From: Bog-159 sp963785255
Lineage (GTDB): Bacteria > Acidobacteriota > Terriglobia > Bryobacterales > Bryobacteraceae
DNA: 64,000 nucleotides
Direction: 5' to 3'
Assembly: GCA_963785255.1 (NCBI GenBank)
Contig: CAWAUR010000011.1
Coordinates: 1-64,000 of the forward strand
Part shown: in pieces, positions 1-6,734 of the stretch
How the letters are laid out: each line of letters begins with the position of its first letter
Numbering within the stretch: the stretch's first letter is position 1
Notes under the pieces: generated by a model
Databases searched by the model: none
The model's input: the letters and a program-made list of their open reading frames with translations, nothing else
Told to the model about the DNA's origin: nothing
Made by a program: the position numbers and the translations under genes

Positions 1-71
1 ACAATTCCTTTGTCAATGCTCGCGCTGGGGATAGGCTGATGTTCGCGCCGGCAGATGCTACGCTGAACATT

Positions 72-629
72 ATGGCACGCGAGGGAATCCCGCTTCTTCT
101 ATTCGGACTGGCGCTGGCTGCGGTACAGCCCGGCTGCGGCCAGCCCGGCGAAGACAGCGCACCGGTTTCCATGAAGGCCGGCAGCCCGAGTTTCCAGGAA
201 GGCCGCCAGATTCCGCCGCGATTTGCCTGCGATGGGAAGAACATATCGCCGGCGCTTTGGTGGCAAGGCGCACCGCCCGAAACCAAGAGCCTGGCGCTGC
301 TCGTCAGCGATCCCGACGCGCCCTTTCACACCTTCATCCACTGGGTTCTCTACAATCTGCCGCCCGAGACGAAACAGCTTCCCGAGGGCATTCCCGTCGA
401 CCAGCCGCAACTGCCCGACGGATCGCGGCAGGGCATGAACGGCTTCGACCTGTTGGGTTATGAGGGGCCCTGCCCGCCGGGGTCGTCAACGCACCGCTAC
501 ATTTTCACCGTCTACGCGCTCGATGCGATGCTGGACTTGAAGCCCAAAGCATCCGGGAAAGCTCTGCGCAGAGCCATGACGGGCCACATCCTGGCGGAAG
601 GCAAGCTGATGGGGCGCTATCATAAGTAG
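72..629 (+). CDS. YbhB/YbcL-type PEBP (Raf kinase inhibitor-like) lipoprotein
   Basis: Phosphatidylethanolamine-binding-protein fold of the bacterial YbhB/YbcL class; the biological ligand is unknown. The translation carries the family signature DPDAP followed by a HWVLYNLP segment, and near the C-terminus the GPCPP...HRY block. The upstream ATG at 39 would add eleven residues; starting at 72 gives a clean hydrophobic leader (IPLLLFGLALAAVQ) followed by a possible lipobox cysteine (PGC), so export as a lipoprotein is likely. About 185 residues, normal for a PEBP with a signal sequence. The stop codon TAG lies inside the 8-bp target duplication of the IS1595 element, so the gene stayed intact when the element landed. 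Before insertion it would have been 36 bp upstream of the DUF4159 gene, suggesting a former operon. Confidence 0.88.
   Translation: MAREGIPLLLFGLALAAVQPGCGQPGEDSAPVSMKAGSPSFQEGRQIPPRFACDGKNISPALWWQGAPPETKSLALLVSDPDAPFHTFIHWVLYNLPPETKQLPEGIPVDQPQLPDGSRQGMNGFDLLGYEGPCPPGSSTHRYIFTVYALDAMLDLKPKASGKALRRAMTGHILAEGKLMGRYHK
622..629. repeat. 8-bp target-site duplication, left copy
   Basis: ATAAGTAG, identical to 3994-4001 on the other side of the IS1595-family element. It contains the TAG stop of the PEBP gene. Confidence 0.93.
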
Positions 630-653
630 GGCAATAAATTACTTGACTAACCA
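630..653 (+). repeat. Left terminal inverted repeat of the IS1595 element
   Basis: 24 bp pairing with 3970-3993 with one mismatch (A in this copy against G in the inverted right copy at position 17). Weaker similarity continues several bases further inward. Confidence 0.92.
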
Positions 654-677
654 AGCGATCCGGGGTACGATTGAAGT

Positions 678-1645
678 ATGGAAAGCGCCTACGAACCCCA
701 AACCCTTCAAGAGGCAATCGTATACTTCGCCAGCCCCGACAACTGCCTGAACTACTTGGCGCGTAAGCGGTGGCCCAACGGCGTCACCTGCCCTACCTGC
801 GGATCGCAGAGCGTGATTTTCTTGGCGAATCAGCGGCGCTGGAAATGCCGTGAGAAGCACGACCGGCCCCAGTTCTCCGTGAAGGTCGGCACCGTGATGG
901 AAGATTCGCCTATCGGTCTGGACAAGTGGCTTACCGCTATGTGGCAGATTGTGAACTGCAAAAACGGTATCAGTTCCTACGAGGTTCACCGGGCCATCGG
1001 CGTCACGCAGAAGACCGCATGGTTCCTTGATCACCGCATCCGGTTTGCCCTGGGACTCGCTCCCGGTAACAAGCTGTCTGGGCAGGTTGAAGCAGATGAA
1101 ACTTTCATCGGCGGCAAGGCGCGGAACATGCACGCAGCGAAGCGGGCGCGGGTTATCACCGGCACCGGCGGGACCGACAAGACCGCCGTCATGGGAATCT
1201 TGGAGCGCGGCCCCAAGAGCGTCGGTAGCAAGGTTCGTGTGAAGGTCGTGGACAACACCAAGAAGAAGACCCTGCAATCCGAAGTACGGCAACACGTTTT
1301 GGCCGGGTCGGCGATCTTTACCGATGCGCTGCAATCCTACAGCGGGCTGGATGAGTTCCAGCACGAAGTAGTTGACCACGCGGTAGAGTACGTGCGCGGC
1401 GAAGTCCACACCAACGGGTCTGGAAAACTTCTGGAGTCTGGTAAAGCGCGGGCTAAAAGGCACCTACATCAGCGTGGAACCTTTCCACCTGTTCCGGTAT
1501 CTTGACGAGCAAGTGTTCCGCTACAACAATCGCAAGATGAACGATAGCGACCGCTTCAACATGGTGGTACGTGAGATCGTCGGCAAGCGGTTGACGTGGG
1601 ATCAGACTGACGGGCAAGGCTGCGGAAGAACGAGCGGCGTGCTAA
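678..1645 (+). pseudogene. ISXO2-like IS1595-family transposase, two frameshifts
   Basis: The N-terminus has the zinc-ribbon CPTC...C of ISXO2-type transposases, followed by the DDE core: VEADETFIGGK and FTDALQSY carry acidic residues. The first frame then runs into nonsense after HTNG and stops at 1505. One base further, from about 1420, the expected end appears (LENFWSLVKRGLKGTY, then VEPFHLFRYLDEQVFRYNNR). The extra base lies in the GGG/T run at 1416-1419. A second one-base shift near 1606 restores the usual LTGK tail and a stop at 1643-1645. Two independent shifts fit decay better than programmed frameshifting. The end overlaps the end of the convergent DUF3800 gene. Confidence 0.88.
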
Positions 1646-2559
1646 CTAAAAAGGAATCTATTAGACAAAAGCGCGGGAAGAGATCGGGTCATACTGTGAA
1701 TGTTAGTATACTTTTCCCGCAGCAATGCTTCGTCCATTATTGCGTGGTGTTCTACGTTAAATTTGTTTAAGTACTCATCTAGGTCATGCAACGCTGCCAG
1801 CTTATCTGCTAAGTCCCTAGTGGTAGCCCAAGCGATCATGTCGGCTGCTTGAAGTGCAGGCTCCCGCTCCTTATCGGCGTCTATTATGTTGGCGATGATA
1901 TCCCAGACTCGCTTGCTTGGATCGGAAGCGACGTATCGCGGATGAGTTCTATTGGCGAGCCATTGATCCTTGAATGGCTTCATGAAGCGTTCCCCACGGT
2001 CGAAGAACATATAGACAGATTCGAGCTTGCGTTTGGCGTTCCAGTCTAGAACAATCGCGCTGCACATCTCAGCGCACAGCCTCTCTGGCCCATAAACTGA
2101 ATTTCCTTCGTTTATAATTCTCTCTCTGGCAGAAAGATTAACCCGGCAAGAAAACGGATACAGGGAATCACGGCACTGTATTAGGTCTACGGCATCAGAC
2201 ACAAGAGATAGAACCTTTGGTTTTGTCCATCCGTTCACGCGCTCAAACGGATCTTCGGCAGCGAGTATCTGGCACATGTGAATATATGGGGCTACGGGGT
2301 AGCGGTTCCGCAGCATCTTTGACCATGTATTCTCGAATCCAGCCCATGACTTATCGGATGCGGCAAATCCGGCAAGAGTTAGCCAAGTGTCACCGCCGCC
2401 ATCTGTTCCTTCGCTGCCGTCAAAATAGCACTTCATGGCGATCAATAGCTCTGAGCCGCCAAAAACATTTCGGCCCGTTGAATAACCCAATCTGCTGGAT
2501 GGGCCGCTGGCGGATTCTAGGTGCTCTTCAAAGGCGGTTGCGGTGGCGATATTCGACAT
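1642..2559 (-). CDS. DUF3800 domain protein (IS passenger)
   Basis: Resembles DUF3800 proteins, a family with a predicted RNase H-like fold often found on mobile elements; its biochemical role is not established. Supporting sequence: an early CYFDGSEG block (residues about 44-51), a central MFFDRGERF, and LQAADMIAW near the C-terminus, which together supply the acidic residues expected of that fold. 305 residues. The start is supported by GAGGAG seven bases upstream of ATG. It is the largest cargo gene of the IS1595 element and runs against the transposase, overlapping its tail. No frameshift is seen, in contrast to the transposase. Confidence 0.75.
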   Translation of the reverse strand: MSNIATATAFEEHLESASGPSSRLGYSTGRNVFGGSELLIAMKCYFDGSEGTDGGGDTWLTLAGFAASDKSWAGFENTWSKMLRNRYPVAPYIHMCQILAAEDPFERVNGWTKPKVLSLVSDAVDLIQCRDSLYPFSCRVNLSARERIINEGNSVYGPERLCAEMCSAIVLDWNAKRKLESVYMFFDRGERFMKPFKDQWLANRTHPRYVASDPSKRVWDIIANIIDADKEREPALQAADMIAWATTRDLADKLAALHDLDEYLNKFNVEHHAIMDEALLREKYTNIHSMTRSLPALLSNRFLFS

Positions 2560-2703
2560 GATAAACTCCTCATGTCAGGGCACACCTTGCCCGCTGCCAC
2601 CGGAAAGGGCATCAACGCTGCCAGCCGCCAAGCATAGCCAGCGTTTCGACCGCCGTCCTAAAACTTCAACACTCTGCCTGTAAGGGAGAGTGTATCACGG
2701 GCG

Positions 2704-3336
2704 CTATTGCGGTGTTTCTGTTGGCGCGGGCGGGACTGTTTCGGATGCTGGAGGCTCCGGCGGCGTGGGTGGCACAGCGGGCTGTTCAAATAGCGGAACG
2801 ATGGCCGATCTGCCTGAGGTCATGCCCCCAGAAACCAGTACAAAGTATTTCCCGTCCGTGGGAACCTTCTCAAAGGCGGCATAGCCCCGATAGGGCACAC
2901 CAGGACGCAATTCCGTCACCAGGCCTCCTGACTGGCCCAGTTCCAATATGGTCCCTCCGCGCTTCTTGCCGTGTTCATCAAGCAGGCTCAGCATGGGCGT
3001 CATTGTGTCGCTGCTATCGTTGTTGCGGATGCTTATATCGACCGCGAGAATGGGGCCAGATTCACCCGGCTTCACTTCGACTTTGTTAACTACGTAGGAA
3101 AAGTAGCCAACTGAGAATTCTTGCCCTATTGCGTAGCGCGGATTTTCCAGGGCTTTGAGTGCTTCGCTTTCGGCTTGCGCTGCCAGTTCCGCTGGTGTCT
3201 GAGCGGGGAGTACGGGAGTCGAAACTGCGGGATGGGATTCGCTGCTTATATGCTTGCCTGAGCATCGGTCTAGCACGGCCCCAATCAGGAGCCCGCCAAT
3301 GAGTAGTGTGAAGCACCCGGCGCGTTTCTGTTCCAT
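2704..3336 (-). CDS. Hypothetical membrane-anchored or lipoprotein, IS passenger
   Basis: 210 residues. A hydrophobic N-terminal segment (CFTLLIGGLLIGAVL) is followed by DRC, which could be a lipidation cysteine, then a linker rich in Ala and Pro, a predicted beta-rich domain (about residues 70-175, for example YAIGQEFSVGYFSYVV and GPILAVDISIRNND) and a proline-rich tail. The middle resembles the DUF4352/telokin-like extracellular domains of bacterial lipoproteins; that is a guess from style, not a confirmed hit. No good Shine-Dalgarno sequence precedes the ATG. It reads in the same direction as the DUF3800 gene, 144 bp upstream of it, inside the mobile element. Confidence 0.6.
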   Translation of the reverse strand: MEQKRAGCFTLLIGGLLIGAVLDRCSGKHISSESHPAVSTPVLPAQTPAELAAQAESEALKALENPRYAIGQEFSVGYFSYVVNKVEVKPGESGPILAVDISIRNNDSSDTMTPMLSLLDEHGKKRGGTILELGQSGGLVTELRPGVPYRGYAAFEKVPTDGKYFVLVSGGMTSGRSAIVPLFEQPAVPPTPPEPPASETVPPAPTETPQ

Positions 3337-3389
3337 TTATCGCTATAGATTCTAGCATGGCGTCTGATAAGGCGTTATGATGGGTTTGG

Positions 3390-3551
3390 ATGAAACCGCA
3401 ACCCGCCCCGCCGGTCCCCGGAAACACAGAGTGGGAGCGTTTCGACAATGCCGTCGGGATGCTCCTGAACGCGCCGAAGGGCGCATTCGTTAAGCAGGAA
3501 AAGAAGCTGAGGAAACGGCGGGAAAAGAAGCGGGCCGCACAGGCAGGTTAA
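3390..3551 (+). CDS. Small basic protein, IS passenger
   Basis: A 53-residue frame starting MKPQPAPPVPGNTEW. The middle (ERFDNAVGMLLNAPKGAF) looks like the short conserved proteins that acidobacterial and proteobacterial mobile regions often carry, and the end is a strongly basic helix (KKLRKRREKKRAA). The function is unknown. It lies between the divergent lipoprotein-like gene and the zinc-ribbon gene within the IS1595 element. The ribosome-binding site is poor, so this call rests on amino-acid character alone. Confidence 0.45.
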   Translation: MKPQPAPPVPGNTEWERFDNAVGMLLNAPKGAFVKQEKKLRKRREKKRAAQAG

Positions 3552-3623
3552 CGGACCAAACATTTTCGTTGTAGAATGTTCGGTTGTGGCCTTGTTTACG
3601 GAGTGGGCCGCCAAAGGCGGCGC

Positions 3624-3929
3624 ATGGGGAAACGAATGAGTTTTGAAAAGGCGTGCCTATTTGAAATCGGGGATATAGCGGCAGTCCACTTTCGCTGCAA
3701 ACAGTGCGGCTCGGAGGTCGTGCATAAAGTGGGGAGGTTAACGTCCGCAAACTGGCCTGTCGCGGTAACCGCGTCTTGCGCGGGATGCCACACGCCATCT
3801 GGAGTGCAGGCAGACACCGTGGAGGGCGAAGCGTTCATGCATTTTATCGACAGCCTAGGCAGAATGGCGCAAGCTGCAAACGGAAGAAACCTGCGTATCG
3901 TTCTGGAGATCGCCCCACCCACCGATTAA
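3624..3929 (+). CDS. Zinc-ribbon hypothetical protein, IS passenger
   Basis: About 100 residues with two CxxC knuckles 34 residues apart (CKQC and CAGC), a typical zinc-ribbon arrangement. The rest is mixed alpha/beta and ends EIAPPTD. No catalytic motif is visible and the function is unknown. ATG codons at 3624 and 3636 are both possible; the second (MSFEKACLFEIGDI) starts where the conserved-looking part begins. It is the last cargo gene and stops 41 bp inside the right inverted repeat. Confidence 0.6.
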   Translation: MGKRMSFEKACLFEIGDIAAVHFRCKQCGSEVVHKVGRLTSANWPVAVTASCAGCHTPSGVQADTVEGEAFMHFIDSLGRMAQAANGRNLRIVLEIAPPTD

Positions 3930-3969
3930 CCCGGCCTGTCACGCATCTACCAGAATACCGCCGATGGCG

Positions 3970-3993
3970 TGGTTAGCCAAGTAATTTATTGCC
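3970..3993 (-). repeat. Right terminal inverted repeat of the IS1595 element
   Basis: Inverted partner of 630-653, 23 of 24 bases matching. Confidence 0.92.
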
Positions 3994-4001
3994 ATAAGTA
4001 G
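3994..4001. repeat. 8-bp target-site duplication, right copy
   Basis: ATAAGTAG, identical to 622-629. Confidence 0.93.
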
Positions 4002-4037
4002 AGGCGCCGGGCGCACAGGTTCGATCGAGGGCAGGGC

Positions 4038-4895
4038 ATGCGCGTATCCAAAACTTGTTGGCTGGGCGTGGCGCTGCTGGCGACCTTGTGCGCGTTTCAA
4101 AAGCCTTTCCGCGTATATCCCAGCCTGGAGCCTTACGACGACGTATCGCTGCCGCCAGACTGGCAACAAAAAGCCGAATGGGTTTTTGGACGGTTGATGT
4201 ATCCGCCGCACCCCAATGCGCAATTCGGGCGTTGGGCGCGACGTTTTGGCGGCATCATCGACTGGACGCAGGGCGGCACGAGTTGGACGCAGGATTATCC
4301 GCGCGCCGACCGGCACTTCGCGCAGGCCATCCGGCGGCTGACGCGCATCGAGGCGCGCTCCGTGGAGCAGCCCGTGAATCTGGACGACGGCGACGATGTC
4401 TATAACTGGCCGTGGCTATGCGCGGGCGAGATGGGCGATTGGAAACTCACCGATGCGCAAGCCGCCAAGCTGCGCGAGTTTTTGCTGCGGGGCGGATTCC
4501 TGATGCTCGACGATTTCTGGGGCACCGAAGAATGGAACCGTTTCGAAGAGAGCATGCAGCGCGTGTTTCCCGACCGCGAAATCGTGGAGATCGACGATAG
4601 CGACGCTATCTTTCATACCATTTACAATCTGAATGGGCGGTATCAGATACCCGGCGAGTGGGCGCTGGCGCGCGGCACCACCAACCGCAGGCCCGACGAT
4701 ACGCCGAATGGCGGACAGCATCCGCACTGGCGGGGGATCTACGACGATCACAACCGCGTGATGGTGGCCATTTCGTTCAACTCGGATATCGGAGACTCCT
4801 GGGAGTGGGCGGACGATCAGCACTATCCCGAGAGATATTCGGCCCTGGGAATCCGGATTGGAGTGAATTACGTGGTGTATTCGATGACGCACTGA
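4038..4895 (+). CDS. DUF4159 domain protein, exported
   Basis: 285 residues with a hydrophobic leader (CWLGVALLATLCAF). The body matches the DUF4159 pattern: a tyrosine/proline-rich start, WVFGRLMYPPHPN, an acidic stretch before WPWLCAGEMGDW, then LREFLLRGGFLMLDDFWGTE, and a C-terminal region with IGDSWEWADD. The family is predicted to have a class-I glutamine-amidotransferase-like fold, but no catalytic Cys is evident and its role is not established. It follows the right end of the IS1595 element by 36 bp and was probably cotranscribed with the PEBP gene before the insertion. Confidence 0.8.
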   Translation: MRVSKTCWLGVALLATLCAFQKPFRVYPSLEPYDDVSLPPDWQQKAEWVFGRLMYPPHPNAQFGRWARRFGGIIDWTQGGTSWTQDYPRADRHFAQAIRRLTRIEARSVEQPVNLDDGDDVYNWPWLCAGEMGDWKLTDAQAAKLREFLLRGGFLMLDDFWGTEEWNRFEESMQRVFPDREIVEIDDSDAIFHTIYNLNGRYQIPGEWALARGTTNRRPDDTPNGGQHPHWRGIYDDHNRVMVAISFNSDIGDSWEWADDQHYPERYSALGIRIGVNYVVYSMTH

Positions 4896-4970
4896 ACCCC
4901 TTTTAAACTGTGCGGAAGTGCGGTATGATGCTGGTAGCGGGACTGGCTGCGTACCGATCCCGCCGCGGCA

Positions 4971-5045
4971 TTACCGTCGGCCCTTACGGGCGAAAACGAT
5001 CAATGCCGAGATCCGACCGAAGAAGACAAGCCGGATAAGGATCAT
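4971..5045 (-). CDS. 24-residue hydrophobic peptide, array copy A
   Basis: Frame of 24 codons starting MILIRLVFF, centre GRISALIV, basic end ARKGRR. AAAGGAGG lies four bases upstream of the ATG, one of the best ribosome-binding sites in the window. Relative to copies B and C it lacks exactly three codons near the start (nine bases), so the frame is kept. It resembles small membrane peptides such as type I toxins in general character only; no homologue is recognised. Confidence 0.6.
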   Translation of the reverse strand: MILIRLVFFGRISALIVFARKGRR

Positions 5046-5271
5046 AGATCCTCCTTTCTGCTTTGAGTGAAGGCCCGGGGCGGTTCCCCCGGGCTTCTTG
5101 CTCGAAGCTCCAGTGCTTCTCACAAGACCCGCTCTATCACTTTGCGCAGAAAGCTATCTATTAGTGCTCGCGCCACCGCGAAGTTTTAAAGAATTGCTTG
5201 CTGGTCAACACGAGAGAACTGCGGTATGATGCTGGTAGCGGGACCGGATAGCAGCCGATCCCGCCGCGGCA

Positions 5272-5355
5272 TTACCGCTTGCCCTTACGGGCGCAAACGA
5301 TCAATGCCGAGATCCGACCGAAGAACGCAAGCCGGATTACCAACATAAGGATCAT
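5272..5355 (-). CDS. 27-residue hydrophobic peptide, array copy B
   Basis: 27 codons starting MILMLVIRL, then the shared FFGRISALIV core and the basic end ARKGKR. AAAGGAGA lies upstream of the ATG. It differs from copy C at four codons: one silent, three conservative or mild (I/V, A/V, C/F). The stop is followed by a hairpin with a 10-bp stem (GCGGGATCGG pairing with CCGGTCCCGC, one G-U). Confidence 0.6.
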   Translation of the reverse strand: MILMLVIRLAFFGRISALIVCARKGKR

Positions 5356-5580
5356 AGATTCTCCTTTCTGCTTTGAGTGAAGGCCCGGGGCTCACCCCCG
5401 GGCTTCTTGCTCGAAGCCCCAGTGCTTCTCACAAGACCCGCTCTGTCACTTTGCGCAGAAAGCTATCTATTAGTGCTCGCGCCACCGCGAAGTTTCAAGA
5501 ATTGTTTTGCTGGTCAACAGGAGAGAACTGCGGTATGATGCTGGTAGCGGGAGCGGATCGCAGCCGATCCCGCTGCGGCA

Positions 5581-5664
5581 TTACCGCTTGCCCTTACGGG
5601 CGAAAACGATCAATGCCGAGATCCGCCCGAAGAAGACAAGCCGGACTACCAACATAAGGATCAT
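5581..5664 (-). CDS. 27-residue hydrophobic peptide, array copy C
   Basis: 27 codons starting MILMLVVRL, the shared FFGRISALIV core, end ARKGKR. AAAGGAGG precedes the ATG by four bases. This is the copy nearest phoU (176 bp downstream of its stop), so it could be read through from that operon or have its own promoter in the conserved 5' part of the repeat. A single hydrophobic segment with a positively charged C-terminus predicts membrane association. Confidence 0.6.
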   Translation of the reverse strand: MILMLVVRLVFFGRISALIVFARKGKR

Positions 5665-5840
5665 AGATCCTCCTTTCTGCTTTGAGTGAAGGCCCGGGGC
5701 TATCCCCCGGGCTTCTTGCTCGAAGCCCCAGTGCTTCTCACAAGACCCGCTCTGTCACTTTGCGCAGAAAGCTATCTATTAGTGCACGCGGCGCCAGTAA
5801 GTTTCACGTAATTGTGGTTTTGTTAGATATGTTCGCGCGG

Positions 5841-6509
5841 CTAGCCGGCAACTTCTACCGGCGCTTGAGCCATCAGCGCGGGGGGTGCGGCTTCGGCGCC
5901 CTGCTCCGCAACGCAGACGGCATTCCGCAGAATGCGCTCCAGATGGCGGTATACAAGCAGCAGATTCACGTAAGAAGTCACATCGCCCGGAGCTGAAGTC
6001 AGTTGCGCGACCTTCTCGCTCAGGGCATGGCATTCGGCGCGAAGCGTGGCCGCGCGCGGCCGTGCCGAGTACGCCAAGGTGCGGTCAGAATCGCGCCACC
6101 CGCGCATCGCCACAGAGAGAACCTCGCTGATTTTCGCGCCGATGTCGACCACTTGGTTGCGCATCTGAGACGGCAGCCGGCCGCACTTAGGCGATGCCAG
6201 GTCCACGATTTCGTAGGCATAATCGCCAATCAATTCCAGGTCGACAATCGCATCCAGCACCGCCGTCACCAGGCGCGCGTCGCGCGCCACGGGAGCTTGC
6301 AGAGCGATCAGGCTCAGGCACTGATCGTGAATCATGCGGTGCTGGCGATCGGTCTCGGATTCGAGCTCGCTGGCGTGGGCCGGTGAATCGGAATTCGGAT
6401 CCGCCACCATGCGCATGGCTTCGGCAAGCAACTCGATGGTGGTGTCGCCCATGGCGATCAGGTTTTGGCGAACCGATTCCAGTTCGTTCACGTAGCGCGC
6501 TCTGATCAT
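5841..6509 (-). CDS. phoU: PhoU-family regulator
   Basis: 222 residues forming two three-helix PhoU repeats, each with the family's acidic pattern: MGDTTIELLAEAM in the first half and DIGAKISEVLSVAM in the second, plus DAIVDLELIGDYAYEI. PhoU proteins bind metal clusters and modulate phosphate transport and PhoR signalling in the cytoplasm. No pst genes are nearby. It is the third gene of the M-box-controlled transporter operon, so here it may modulate the neighbouring metal transporter instead. AGGAGG lies upstream of the ATG. Confidence 0.88.
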   Translation of the reverse strand: MIRARYVNELESVRQNLIAMGDTTIELLAEAMRMVADPNSDSPAHASELESETDRQHRMIHDQCLSLIALQAPVARDARLVTAVLDAIVDLELIGDYAYEIVDLASPKCGRLPSQMRNQVVDIGAKISEVLSVAMRGWRDSDRTLAYSARPRAATLRAECHALSEKVAQLTSAPGDVTSYVNLLLVYRHLERILRNAVCVAEQGAEAAPPALMAQAPVEVAG

Positions 6510-6522
6510 CTCACTGCCTCCT

Positions 6523-6720
6523 TTACCGCGCCAGCATCACCACGTGATAGGCCACCAGCAGCATCATGCATACCAGGTAAGCGCGCAGGCTCATCAGCGA
6601 AAGACGCACGCTGCGCGTCATAGCCATGGGGCCGAGCGCTTCGATATCCACTTTCGTCTCGGGCACGTCATCCAGCGGATGCACCACCAGGAAGTGATAG
6701 TTATTGTTCGTCGTTTTCAT
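6523..6720 (-). CDS. 65-residue single-pass membrane protein
   Basis: Starts MKTTNNNYHFLVVHP, with a polar N-terminus and one C-terminal membrane segment (LRAYLVCMMLLVAYHVVML). GGAGG ten bases upstream of the ATG at 6720 argues for this start over the in-frame ATG at 6738, which overlaps the transporter stop. It sits between the Nramp-related transporter and phoU (13 bp gap), so it is probably cotranscribed. No family is recognised; it could be a small accessory subunit or regulator of the transporter. Confidence 0.65.
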   Translation of the reverse strand: MKTTNNNYHFLVVHPLDDVPETKVDIEALGPMAMTRSVRLSLMSLRAYLVCMMLLVAYHVVMLAR

Positions 6721-6734
6721 TTTCGTTTCCTCCA

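Larger units (their letters stand above)
630..3993. mobile_element. IS1595-family (ISXO2-like) element with passenger genes
   Basis: The left end (630-653) and the reverse complement of the right end (3970-3993) match over 24 bp with one mismatch and begin GGCAATAAATTACTTG. The element is flanked on both sides by ATAAGTAG (622-629 and 3994-4001), an 8-bp duplication, the size expected for IS1595-family transposition. Inside are an ISXO2-type transposase with two frameshifts, a DUF3800 gene, a possible lipoprotein gene, a short basic-protein gene and a zinc-ribbon gene. At 3.36 kb it is much longer than a bare IS1595 element (about 0.9-1.1 kb), so roughly 2.3 kb is cargo. The ends are clean, but the transposase looks dead, so it now probably depends on a transposase supplied in trans. 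Confidence 0.93.
4920..5806. repeat. Three tandem ~300-bp repeats encoding short peptides
   Basis: Three direct repeats, about 4920-5220, 5221-5529 and 5530-5806 (periods 301 and 309 bp). Similarity covers the whole unit. Read on the minus strand, each unit has a conserved 5' region, two overlapping potential hairpins, a strong Shine-Dalgarno sequence, a 24-27 codon frame and a terminator-like hairpin. The first hairpin (GGGCTTC, loop, GAAGCCC) and the second (GAAGCCCGGGG, loop, CCCCGGGCCTTC) share the GAAGCCC segment, so only one can form at a time; in the copy at 4920 the first hairpin has a mismatch. The array lies downstream of phoU on the same strand and is convergent with the DUF4159 gene. 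Confidence 0.85.

Noticed and set aside
639..1463. 274-codon open frame on the minus strand
   Set aside because: Exact antisense of the ISXO2-like transposase, no start signal, no family resemblance.
5373..5996. Two plus-strand frames beginning with the same MSEGPGL start
   Set aside because: They are read from the tandem repeat on the strand opposite to the peptide genes, and owe their similarity to the repeat. The minus-strand frames have much better ribosome-binding sites.
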